From Isoetes taiwanensis (Eukaryota; Streptophyta; Lycopodiopsida; Isoetales; Isoetaceae): 64,000 nucleotides of DNA. The stretch covers positions 6,576,992-6,640,991 of the forward strand of contig JAJEKV010000017.1 of the NCBI GenBank assembly GCA_021234155.1, given 5' to 3'. Positions 24,458 to 34,792 of the stretch are shown piece after piece (the first letter of the stretch is position 1; each line of letters begins with the position of its first letter). A program made the translations under genes and the position numbers. The notes beneath the pieces are model-generated. The model was not told the origin of the DNA, did not search any database, and worked only from the letters and a program-made list of their open reading frames with translations.

Positions 24458-24830
24458 GGGAAGAGAGGAGAGAGAAAGGAGAGAGGAGAAGAGAAAGGAG
24501 AGAGGAGAAAGGAGAGAGAGGAGAGAGGGAAGGAGGGAAGAGAGGAAGAGAGGAGAAAAGGGAAAAGAGAGAGAAGAGAGAGAGGAGAGAGGGAAAAGAG
24601 AGGAGAGAGAGAGAGGAAAGAAGAGAGAGGAGAGAGAAGAGAGAGAGAGAGAGGGAAAAGAAGAGAGAGAGAAAGAAAGAGACAGATGCGTTAGCCACAT
24701 GGGGGTTGAGAGATGATTTAAGAGATGGGGAGAGATGGGAGATGGCTTTGGTGAGATGAAGGGAGAGTAAAAATTTGGCCCTCCCTTTGAGAAAAAAACC
24801 TAACTATTGTTAGGGCGTTCCCATTAACCC
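23591..24830 (+). repeat. GA-rich block 4 with embedded GATA microsatellite and unique insert
   Basis: The left shoulder has a 16-bp palindrome AGAGATAATTATCTCT (about 23613-23628), an interrupted palindrome TTTTATCTCTC...GAGAGATAAAA (about 23656-23689), and GCATGTGGGAAACC. GA tracts span 23711-23935 and about 24145-24690, interrupted by (GATA)n and about 130 bp of non-repeat DNA (24010-24140). The right shoulder has ATGCGTTAGCCACATG (24686-24701), CCTAACTATTGTTAGG, and GCGTTCCCATTAACC (to about 24829). Confidence 0.8.
23936..24009 (+). repeat. (GATA)n microsatellite, about 18 units
   Basis: Uninterrupted GATA repeats lie inside GA block 4 and end sharply at 'gatagtatttt'. The other GA blocks lack GATA. 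Its expansion probably began from the 'agagataga' words common in the block. Confidence 0.95.
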
Positions 24831-25127
24831 TCTCACCGCTTTTATGGTTAGGGGGCATAACGTAGGTTTTGAGTTTTGGTGGAAAAACTCCCGAAAATCG
24901 AGCCACCAATTCCGACCCTCCAAGAAATGATCCTGTTCTTTGATGCGCCAGCGCACCTCCTGCTCCAATTCCGCATTAGGGGTGATCGAGCCTTGCAATC
25001 CAAATTCCTCAAGCATTTGCATTAAGATTTCGGGTCTCAGGTTTGGAATCCTTCTTGTGAATTTCTGATTTAAATTGTGTTCAAGAAGTAATTTACTGTC
25101 AAATTCTGTTACAGCAGACTCTGAATC

Positions 25128-26335
25128 ATGACTAGAGCTACTAGATTTGCTCTTCCAGTAACCGCGAAACCGTTTGTGCCCCCTAGAACCGAGAAATTGC
25201 CTTCTAAGAGGCCGAAGAAGATGATCGTCAAATTCACGAATCGATGCATTCTTGCATCAGCTCTCGGCCCAAAAGGTGCAAAGGATTGCAACCGAGGAAG
25301 CGAAAAAGGCGGTGGTTCCAAATCCCTCGGTGAGTCGATGCCCCCTCGATAATTCTTTTGGCCTTGATTGTTCATGGAAGTGATGCTGATGCCATTCAAA
25401 GCAAGAAAAGAAAGCGTCCTGTTGATTGGTCTGATAATGCAATTGGCACAATGCTTTCCTTGATGAAAGAATATAAAGTGCATAATAATGGAAACATTAA
25501 TCTGTCTGCCAGTCAGTGGAGAGAGATCATGATAAAACTTCGACATTCAGTAGAGGGCTTAGAAGATTTAAGGCAGTTGAGAAACAAATGGGATAAATTG
25601 CGATTAAATTTAGGGATGAAAAAGAAGCGAGCGAAAAGGACCGGAGCAGAACCTTCGAAGCTGGCCATGGTTTGAAGTCATGGAAGATTTAAAGCGGGAT
25701 GACTAATTAGAGAGACATACCCGGTGGTGGAGATGATGGATCTTTTGGTCCCGAGGCATTTCAAGAAGCTGATATGTTCACAAATGAATTTATGTCTCAA
25801 GCATTCTATGAGACAATTGGCACTGAAGCTTCATTTGTTGAAGAGGAATTTGTGAATGTTGAGAATGTGAATGTTAAGAACAATGGAGGTGTTCCTGCCA
25901 AATCCATACAAATCCAATTGGCAATGGCAAAAAGATACTTATAGTGCTCAGAAAGAAAATGGTGGGAAAGAGACTCCAAGTGGCTGCAATATTTCTGATA
26001 CAAGCCCAAGATCTGCTGCTTGCAATAAACCAGGAGTTTATGGGAAGCCAACAACCAAAAGAAGATCTCGAGTTCATGTAGATGAAGATATTGCAGCGAG
26101 CATATCTAAAATGGCAAAATGATTTGGGGAAAATGAAGCAAGGAAATTGAGTTCATGAGGGAGGATTGCGTGAAGAAGGCGAGAATTGATCAAGGAATTA
26201 GAGACAATGAGATCAGCTAATGACTTGAAAATTCTTGAATCAATGGCCACCATGACACAAAGCATTTGTCGATGACAAAAAGATACCCTCCCGGAGAGAT
26301 TGCCAAGCTTGCTTCATCGAAATCAAATTCCTAAA
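25128..26335 (+). pseudogene. Harbinger unit B: MYB/SANT-like DNA-binding ORF
   Basis: Homologue of the unit A gene and the likely DNA-binding partner of the transposase at 28240-29701. A basic N-terminal piece (25128-25352, with KLPSKRPKKM) is followed by the Myb_DNA-bind_3-like segment at 25358-25675: a DWSDNAIGTMLSLMKEY helix, ASQWREIMIKL, and LRQLRNKWDKLR. C-terminal parts continue in other frames at about 25680-26335, with SPRSAACNKPGVYGKPT (about 26001-26052) and LKILESMATMTQSIC (about 26224-26270). A GT-containing junction near 25331 could be an intron donor. At least three single-base frameshifts after 25600 break it. Confidence 0.65.
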
Positions 26336-26714
26336 TTGAGGTAGTTCGATGTTTTTCACCTATCAATTGTATACTCTGTTTTTCTGTTATTCTGTAATAC
26401 TCTGCTACAGTAATTCTGTTATTTTGAGATTCTGAGTTGCTGTTACATATTGTCTCATGTGATGTAATGGGTAGGTCATTTTCAATTCTCTATGAATTTT
26501 TCTATTTGCAAACTGAAAGTCGCCCCGACATAACTTGATGCGCCCCATTAGTTCAAATCCAATAACATGCTTGTTATTGGTCCGGTAAAATCATATAATT
26601 CCAATATATGATTTGGACCATTATAGATTCTGGACCAATGTACCATCGGCCCGACACATAAATGCTCCACAGTATATTGTGCCCACATTATTTCTTCCTT
26701 TTTCTATTGAGGAG

Positions 26715-27077
26715 ATGGCGAGGGTGAAAGTAGTAGTGAGGGAGCGCTTCAAATTCCGCCGTTTGCCATCTCCATCTTCTTCAAGCTCCTCAAGCTCTGC
26801 AGCCATGTCTGTCGGTAGTGCTCACTCTGCATGCACAGTCGAGGAGAATGAGGTTTCCATTCTTCAAACAAGGAAGATCCACAATTCCATTACTGCACAA
26901 GCTTTTGTGCAGTATCTGGATATGGGGACGGTCAGAATCGAGGAGGAGTTGTTCCACTGGGTTATGCATGCACCTGTGCGACAAAAGGTGCATGTGGAGT
27001 TCACATTTGTCAAGGTTACTGGTCAGTGGGTGCTCATGGAGATCAGAACTCCGACAAACAGTTGTGTAGCTTGTTGA
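26715..27077 (+). CDS. Harbinger unit B: conserved small third ORF (120 aa)
   Basis: An open small protein between the MYB-like ORF and the convergent transposase. The start is taken at Met 26715 (MARVKVVV), because a matching Met (MERV) is present in unit A; the frame is open further upstream to 26613. Order: a basic N-terminus (RERFKFRR), a run of Ser (residues about 20-30), a short linker, then the conserved C-terminal part, with IHNSITAQAFVQYLDMG, EEELFHWVM and FVKVTGQWVLMEIRTPT. It ends NSCVAC. No signal peptide or membrane segment is visible. No known family was recognised. Its retention, still open here, in the same place in two diverged units suggests a role in the element. Confidence 0.55.
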   Translation: MARVKVVVRERFKFRRLPSPSSSSSSSSAAMSVGSAHSACTVEENEVSILQTRKIHNSITAQAFVQYLDMGTVRIEEELFHWVMHAPVRQKVHVEFTFVKVTGQWVLMEIRTPTNSCVAC

Positions 27078-28239
27078 AGAGGCCCTGCTATGTTTTATTT
27101 TTGTTGCTGGCGACTGTAAACCCCTGCCGAGGAAGATGATCCTTCTTATTTTGTTTTTTTTTTGTACGTATGTTCTTTTAAGATGATATAGCTCGGATTC
27201 TCTCTACTCTCGGCTAAAAATATCCTCTAATATAACCTCCCTCTAATATCTTGGCTTTCTTCACTCTGCTTGTAATCCTGTGCTTTTTTGGTAGCACAAC
27301 TTTTGTATATTAAGGCACTTACATAAATGAAAGTTATTTATGTACAATGTTGTACTGGTTCTTAGTTTTATTTTTCGTACTACTGAGTTGTTTCTGTTTT
27401 TTGTTCACAGATTGTCTTGCAAGTCATTGTCTTGCACTCTTTTAACGGTTTGACAGGGATGCTTGAGTTTCAGCAATGTTGCTTTACATTTGTAACAGAA
27501 AAGCAAGTAACAGAAAAGCAAATGTTACTTTAGATTTGATAATCAAGTTTCTGTAAATGCAAGAAACAGAAACTGTACTTTTGAGTCCATTTAGTAAAAA
27601 GTTCACTATTTGTGAAATTATTTGTGCACAGATTTAAGTTTGTAGTAGTGTTATTAACAAGGATCTTTAAGTTTGTAGCAATGTTTTTTTTATATTGAAG
27701 GCAAGTTTGTAGCAATGTTACTGCAAGGTTTGTAACAGAAAAGCAAGTTAAAAAAAAAAAGTATGTTACTTTAGGCTAGTTAATCACGTTTCTGTAATAC
27801 CAAGTACATTTCAATACACATTTCAATACATATTTCAATGCCACAATGCACATTGCAGAATTCACAATTCACAATTCACTAAACACAATTCACAAGACAC
27901 AATATGTCCAACTCAATGGTATCTGAACATAACATGGAAATAGAACTCTACGTAGACATAACTGTTTCACATAACTGTTCACAAACAATCATCACATAAC
28001 TCAATGGTATCTGAACATAACATGGACATAGAACTCTACATAGACATAACTGTTTCACATAACAGTTCACAAACATAACAGTTCACAAACAAAGTAATGT
28101 GTGTTTAAGTTTGCATCATTTGCTGAATAGAGCAATTAATGTCCTGCTGTTACACAGCAGAAAGTGAGAACCAAAAAAACTTAGAATTATGTACCAAGAA
28201 TTATGTACCAAAACTTATGTACCAAGAATTTAGCAGCAC
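27078..28239. other. Non-coding interval of Harbinger unit B with tandem repeats
   Basis: An AT-rich interval between two convergent genes, presumably their 3' untranslated regions. An approximate 87-bp unit ('aactcaatggtatctgaacataacatgga...') is repeated at about 27911-27997 and 27999-28090. Several 'gtttgtagcaatgtt' and 'cagaaaagcaagt' words recur at 27480-27760. No gene was found. Confidence 0.5.
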
Positions 28240-29701
28240 TCAATCTCCATTTACTTGTTCCAAATTCTGGAATATGACATGTCGAATTTGATCCTCTTCT
28301 TTCTTCATCCTTCTGTTCATTACCTCAGTCTCATAATATTCAACTTCAGGAATATCAGGTTGCAATGGCAAGTAATCCAGTTGAAGATCTTGCATGATAC
28401 AAAAATTCCACAAGACACAAGTAGCATGGATTATTTTGGCTGCTCTACCAACATGGATAGGCAATGCCTTCAAAATTCTGAACTTTTCCTTAATGATACC
28501 AAAACCATTTTCTACACACACTCTACCTCTACATATCCTTTTATTAAATCTGCCATAGGCTCCCTTTCCATCAGGGAAAACTTTAATCAGAAATCTTCGA
28601 GAGGGATATGTTGAATCCCCAAGCAGCATTTGTGGAATTGTAACAACCACCTCCTGATCAGTCATTTCACCCTGACTAATCCTTTTACCTGTCATCTGAA
28701 CAGTAGGCTCTTGCATAATCTGTTTGGCTGCCAACCTCTTGTATATCAGACTTTTCTTGAACTGATTAGCATCATGCACAGAACCAGTCCTATTTACACA
28801 AACATTAATAAAGAGTCTTTGGTGAGTAACCACACCTTGCATAAGGCAGGAATGTCTTTTGTGCCTGGAATAATAGTCATCCCCCTTGTCTTTGCTCCAT
28901 GGTTTTTTGTACAAATATACATGAGATCCATCAACTGCTCCAAATATATTTGGTATACCTGTTGCATCTTCAAAATCTTTGTTTATGTCCAACAATCTTT
29001 GGCATGTTGGTAAAGCAATGAACCTCTTATAAGGCATAGTCTTGGATGCCAAAACAAGAGTTATTTTTTTCATGTATTTCTGCACAGTAGCTTTACCTAC
29101 ATAAAATCTTTGACCTACATGCAAGGGTTTCTCACCATGTGCTAAGAAATAAAGCACCATGGCCACTTTGCTTTCACAGGATCAGCAGCCCGGGTCTGAC
29201 CTTCATTCAAGGTCTGATTAAGTAAGGCACAATTAGGCCAACTAAATTTTCAAATGCAGCCCTCTTCATCCGATAGAACTGGTGCCACATATCATCCTCA
29301 AAAGAGGGGAGGCAATTCCAAGCGTGATTATCAATGTTGTCCCACTGTGTTGTCTGCCTTGGACATACCCAAAATCTTCGGGGAGGCTTCCTTAATCTCG
29401 AACAAGCTGCTAGGAAGAGTGTGGATGCTGCACACATGTAATTAATGTTATCTTCTACATCTGCATTCTGCTCTGAAATGTCCATTGACCCATCTCGTTC
29501 GTTTTCTTGTATCAGATGTAAACAGTAGCTTTGGAAAGCCAAGCCAAGTTGAATAGCCCTCAAAAGCATGGCAATCATGCCCAAAATGACCGGATCCATC
29601 AAATAATGCCAATCCCGGCCTAGAAATCTGATTTTGGAGTTGAGATTGAAGAATAATGGCTGCTGGACACAAAATATGGGACAACAGAAACTGGAAAACA
29701 A
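28240..29701 (-). pseudogene. Harbinger unit B: DDE transposase, nearly intact
   Basis: A PIF/Harbinger (DDE_Tnp_4) transposase, the nuclease that excises and inserts the element. Two open stretches on the minus strand, 29701-29207 and 29166-28240, are joined by two single-base frameshifts near 29207 and 29168; together they span about 485 codons, within the family range. The N-terminal part has the helical DDMWHQFYRMKRAAFENLV. In the second stretch the catalytic set is visible: Asp in GAVDGSHV (residue 79 from 29166), Asp in GSVHDAN (132), Asp in LLGDSTYP (184) and Glu in CVENGFGIIKEKF (219). The C-terminus carries the usual IIHATCVLWNFCI. The frameshifts could be genuine or sequencing errors. 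It faces the MYB-like ORF and third ORF convergently. Confidence 0.85.
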
Positions 29702-29829
29702 TGATGTGGGATATTTCGGTGTTGGTACTCATCGGGGGAGGCGAATCTCTTGCTGGTGGATAATGCGAGCTTGGAGCTGGCGCCAAGGAAGGGGCGGGAA
29801 GAAAAATCCCGGTGGATTCCCTCCCTTTC

Positions 29830-30300
<471 letters not shown>

Positions 30301-30409
30301 CCGGGAGGGGCCGAAGTTCCCACGAGGGCCCTTTTCTAGTTATTATATAAGAAGATCATATCCTTTGACATAAATTGCCATGTCTTTCTACACATTTTCA
30401 AATTCATGT

Positions 30410-31012
30410 TGTTTGGGGTCCGGGCTCTGGATCGCTCGAGGGATGCATCTGTGGAGATCCTTGAAGTCCGTGAGGGCAAATCCCGAGACACTCTTGTCAC
30501 GCGGGATTTTTGCTAATGAGGAAAGAACAAGAAAAACTTCGATAAAACAAGCAATTGCAATACACAATGAAACACACAAGACACTTGTGGAGAACACGGC
30601 AATCCATTGATCAAAACAAGTGTACAATGAAGGCTCAAAAAAGAGCACAACAACAGCGACCAAAGATGTCCGCTCCAGAGTGACACAAAGAACACTATGA
30701 ACCCTTTTTTGAAGGAGCAAAAATGCTACAATATATAGGAACACCGGAGTGGCCCTACGGGCCTGAATCGATCCTCATCATGACAACGCGTGCTCCACTA
30801 CTTGGGCACTCGAGCAGGGAACAGAAGCCGTAAGCCCGTGCTAACAGACAAGTAGTGGCCCGGTGGGTCCTACCTTTGGGGGCGCTTGGAGGAGCTTTGA
30901 CCCACGCGGGGCCTTCTTTGTGGATCCCTCTTCTTGGACACCGTGGCGGTGGGGCCCCCTCGCCCTCATGCAAACAAGTATAGACTGTGGTTCCGCCAGC
31001 ACGGGGCTAACA
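30410..31012 (-). mobile_element. LTR (3' LTR of a minus-strand retrotransposon), 603 bp
   Basis: Read on the minus strand it begins TGTTAGCCCC (31012) and ends CCAAACA (30410), giving TG...CA ends. It is immediately preceded, in element orientation, by a polypurine tract (GGTAGGGGGGAG, 31013-31024), the priming site for second-strand synthesis that always abuts the 3' LTR. A matching 5' LTR was not found in the window. The minus-strand gag-pol at 34.8-44 kb has the right orientation to belong to it. Confidence 0.6.
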
Positions 31013-31024
31013 CTCCCCCCTACC
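31013..31024 (-). other. Polypurine tract
   Basis: On the minus strand GGTAGGGGGGAG directly precedes the TGTTAG start of the LTR. Confidence 0.65.
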
Positions 31025-34000
31025 AAACTACACTTATTGGCTAGAAAAGGGGCATGAATTCGGGTGGGAATCCTCGCTCATCTTTCTCGATCTTGAATAT
31101 AGAGATGAGGGAGGCTCACCATCTGTATTCAATCGGAGTGTTGTTCGTCTCTTTTCCAGATTTGCTTGAGTCCACGGATGCCAAACATTGGCTGCTCCTA
31201 TGAGAAAGCCTTGAGAAATCATGTTCTCCGGCGTGGCGTGGATCTCTCGATGGAAGATTTGTGATCTCCATGTATAAGACAAGGTCCAACCCGAACTTTC
31301 CAAAGATTTGCATTGGGGTTACAAAATGGATCCGCACTTGCGTTCTTGATACCGGAGTATGGTCATGAGTCTTTGCCGCATGCACTTGCCAGAAATCTGG
31401 ATGGATCACTGGAAGTTTTGGCCTTGGCAAGGAAGGTTACAAGACCGGAAATTGCATGCAGGCGATCTTCCACGAACACGCATTGGGCATGTATATATCC
31501 AGGTTGTTGGTGTTGTCCAAAGTCTCATCCTCACGCCATTTTGCGTCTGGGATGAAGCGTGGGTCCCAACGATTTATCCGCCGCAATTGCTTGGTGGGTG
31601 TCCAATCTGCATGTTCTTTGACTTACATCGAGTCCGAATTCTTGTCTCCATCTTTGGGAATTGACCTTGATCGAGGTGGGCATCCAAAGCTTGCTAGTGG
31701 ACTTCGGTTGTTTGGGGGTTAAGTGCGGTCATCCTACATGATCCGTTCTTGGAATTCCAATAATATCTTCTCGTAGCTGTTTGGTAACCGTCTCCCATGC
31801 CTTTGGAATGTACATGTGTTTGCATGCTGTCTACAGGGTCCCACTCATCGGGGAGGACGCTCATTTTCAGCTCCGTGGTGCATCGTGTAAGGAAGCATAA
31901 TGTTGTAAGAACAACGTGCAAGGTCAAGTTCTTGTTGAGTTGTACAGTTAATGCGAAGGAGCGTGCCAAGTTCAGCCTAGCCATAGCTCCACTTCTTTAC
32001 GTAGAAGAGGCATGTATTACGAGGAGTCACGTTTGCAGAAATTTTGTATCTTGGAGGTACTTGTTCTTCTTGGTCAAAAGAACCGCTGGCGTGTATCTCC
32101 TTTAAAGTTCTCGGTCGTTTATCCGGATGAGCCCGAGTAACATGTGCCGGTAGAAGTCCGCATGACATAAGCCGGGGGCTATGGTTCGAGAGCGGAAATG
32201 GTCGAGATCCGCAACCCTGTAGGATATCAAAATTTGACGAGCACAAAGTGTGCCTCGTTCGCGGACGAACATCAAGGGCCAATTTCGTTCGATATCATTT
32301 CTGATCGGGGACTTGTGGTATCACCCTTGTTTCTCGGCGAATAAAAAGAAAAAGTGTTTTTCCTTGCTTGCACATAGTCATGGTAACTCGGCTGGTTTCG
32401 GATAGTCTGGGAATAAAGTGAAGCAAAAGTGATAGGTTTGTTCTCGGTGTTTCTTCTCGCATCATCTCTGGGCCCGCCGCATCCATCGGAAGCGTATCTT
32501 GTAATCTGCAATGATATCTTGTTGCCTCTGAGACCGGGTCCGCAGCCCAAGTGACTTTGCGTGTGAGTTGTCTCGATTTGTCCGGAGAAGTTGGGAATCG
32601 TGAGGGAGCTTGAAGTGGAGTGGCTTGCAAGTCCATTTTGAGTGCGCCTATTTCAAGAGCATCCGCAGCCGCGGTGTTGCCGTGAGCTGGTCTAACTTGC
32701 CTTGGAGAGATGCGATGTGAGCATCCTTATTCCTGCAAAGGTGGTGTCGAAAGTCGTGACCTTGGACTCAAGTATCAAGTTGGTCGCGAAGTGTTGCCGC
32801 TGGTCGAGTAGCATTATTCGCGATCACCAGTTGATTGTTGTAGCGTGTCTCAAGATCAGTGTACTTGGTGTCGCTTTTGTTGGAGGGACTCCTTGAGTTC
32901 CTTGACAATTTCTTTGGGATTGATGAAGGGTTTCTCGATGGATCATGAATTGATTGTGCAAAGGCTTCTTCTCCGGCCTCACATCAGCCAAATCGATCTT
33001 GATGTTGTGACCCGGCTTGGAGTTGGTCCACGGACTCGTGTCGTCGTGCCCGGGTGGCTGCTATGAAGTTCCGTGATGATCACGGAGGTCATCAAGGCAA
33101 ACCGAGGAGAGCTTCTTTGTAGGTATCCACGGTGTGAGGAGGTGGATGGGATGGCTTTGGTCCTGTCACCCTTGTTTATAGATCCTTGGTCATTGTTGTG
33201 AGTGTCCTTGTGAGTACCGTGAGATCAATGGGAGTTTTGTTGTCTTCCGCTTTGTTGTTTTCTTTTGTTCTTTGTTGAGTAGGAGGTGGAGGCGGTGGTT
33301 GTGAAATATTTAAATGTCTCGAGTTAGTTGGTGAGATTGATGGTGCCGAGAAGGAGGAGAGTTTGGTTGAAGACCTTTCAAAGCATCAATAAGGTCGGGA
33401 TGTTGGCTTGGTGGAGAAGGGGGCATGATGGGCTGTGGGGTCCGATGATTAATGAAAGCCTCGAAGTGGGCTCCCATGGGGCATTCCGAGGAAGAGTTAG
33501 GATTTTTCTCGAAGTCCGGGTCAAGTTCTGTTGAAATCTCCGATACGTGAGTTGAGTCCAATTGATTGTTTCAGTGGTGTTGGTGAGGATATATCTGGAT
33601 GGTAGAAAACATCGTTAATAGAGGTATTCTTCATGGAGTAACCTAAAAATTTCCTCCAAAGAAACTTGGTAAAGGCATCATGTTGCTTTGGAAAGGTGGA
33701 CAAAACTTGGTTTGTGCAAACATTATAAGGAATAGAGCAGAATTTGGAAATATCATATTTACCAACGCCAAGGTAAGACAAGGCATTGGGCGGATTGGGT
33801 AGAGAAAAGGCAAGAGGCTATGGTTTGAGGGTTTAGGAGTATAGGGTTTCCATCGACTTGGGAGGCATATCCATCTTACGCCTTCACGGGTTAGCCACAA
33901 ATTGCTGTAATTTGTTCTTGTTGGGAGCCGGAGTTCTGTTGCGAGAAAATGAAACAATCAGGAACTCACCAGGAGGTTATAGGTGATGCCAGATGTGGGA

Positions 34001-34300
34001 GCTGGTGCAGATGAAGAAACGAACTTGATATTTTCGAATTGCTGGATCCATTGGTGCGTCAAGGCGTTGAGGTTGAGTTCTTGGAGGTAGAAGCCATCTT
34101 GAAGGTCGAGGTCACGAGTAAAAGTCGGAAGGGACGGAGTGGAGTATGAGTGAAAAGTGAGGAGTGGAAGTGACGGTTGGGGGTGTTTTTTTTTTTTTTT
34201 TTTTTTTTTTGAAGAGTCGTGGGAGACACGCGTGTCGAAAGATCGTGACGATTGAGAATCTCAAGAGACAGCCTTCAGACCAAGATGCGTGAGAGTTCCT
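31025..34300 (-). pseudogene. Decayed 3' coding region of the minus-strand retroelement, coiled-coil type
   Basis: Between the end of the integrase region and the polypurine tract lies about 3.3 kb with broken minus-strand frames. One near 34.0-34.1 kb reads LQELNLNALTHQWIQQFENI. The next, at 33521-33781, contains FTKFLWRKFLGYSMKNTS and VFYHPD; 33310-33561 is Pro/Ser-rich. About 32.7-33.0 kb has heptad-like sequence with DTKYTDLETRYNNQLVIANN, suggesting a coiled coil. A 25-base T run lies at 34186-34210. I do not recognise the protein. It could be a gag-like or extra 3' ORF of a Tat/Athila-like element, or a separate non-autonomous retroelement sharing the LTR at 30410-31012. Confidence 0.4.
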
Positions 34301-34792
34301 GGCGGGAGAATAAAACTTTAATGGCGGACGGTATTAACTGCTGGCAGTTGTCAGAATATTAAAAAAGAGGAGTCTAAAAAAGTGTGCAGGTACAAAAATA
34401 TCAGTGGGGAATGATTACGGAATATCTGTGAGGTGACCTTTCGTGAAACTAAATTTTGCTAGGGTTGGTATTCGCCTATAAATTGGAAGTTGGGTTCGCC
34501 GAGAAGAACCAAAATTCGTGAAGATGGAGAACTCGATACTTGGCCGGTCGGTGAGCTTCCGCCGTTGGATTACATGCAAGATGGACGGCGCCGATCTGTG
34601 GCGTCGTGGAATCGCCGGATCCCTATGGATCCTTGGTTGGAGGCAATCGGCCGTCAACCGAGATAAACTTCGATCGCCCGGGAGGTGATCGTTCACCGAG
34701 TGGTCGGGGCTGGGGCTCCGTGATCCTCCGAGTGGAGTGCCCCCAGTAAAGGGCTTAGTAGCAAAGCATGATAGGGTTTTCCCAATTTTTGT
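34301..34792. other. Interval between the coiled-coil region and the integrase end
   Basis: No convincing domain. A minus frame at 34415-34696 (Arg/Pro/Ser-rich) looks like leader sequence rather than a conserved protein. Confidence 0.35.
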
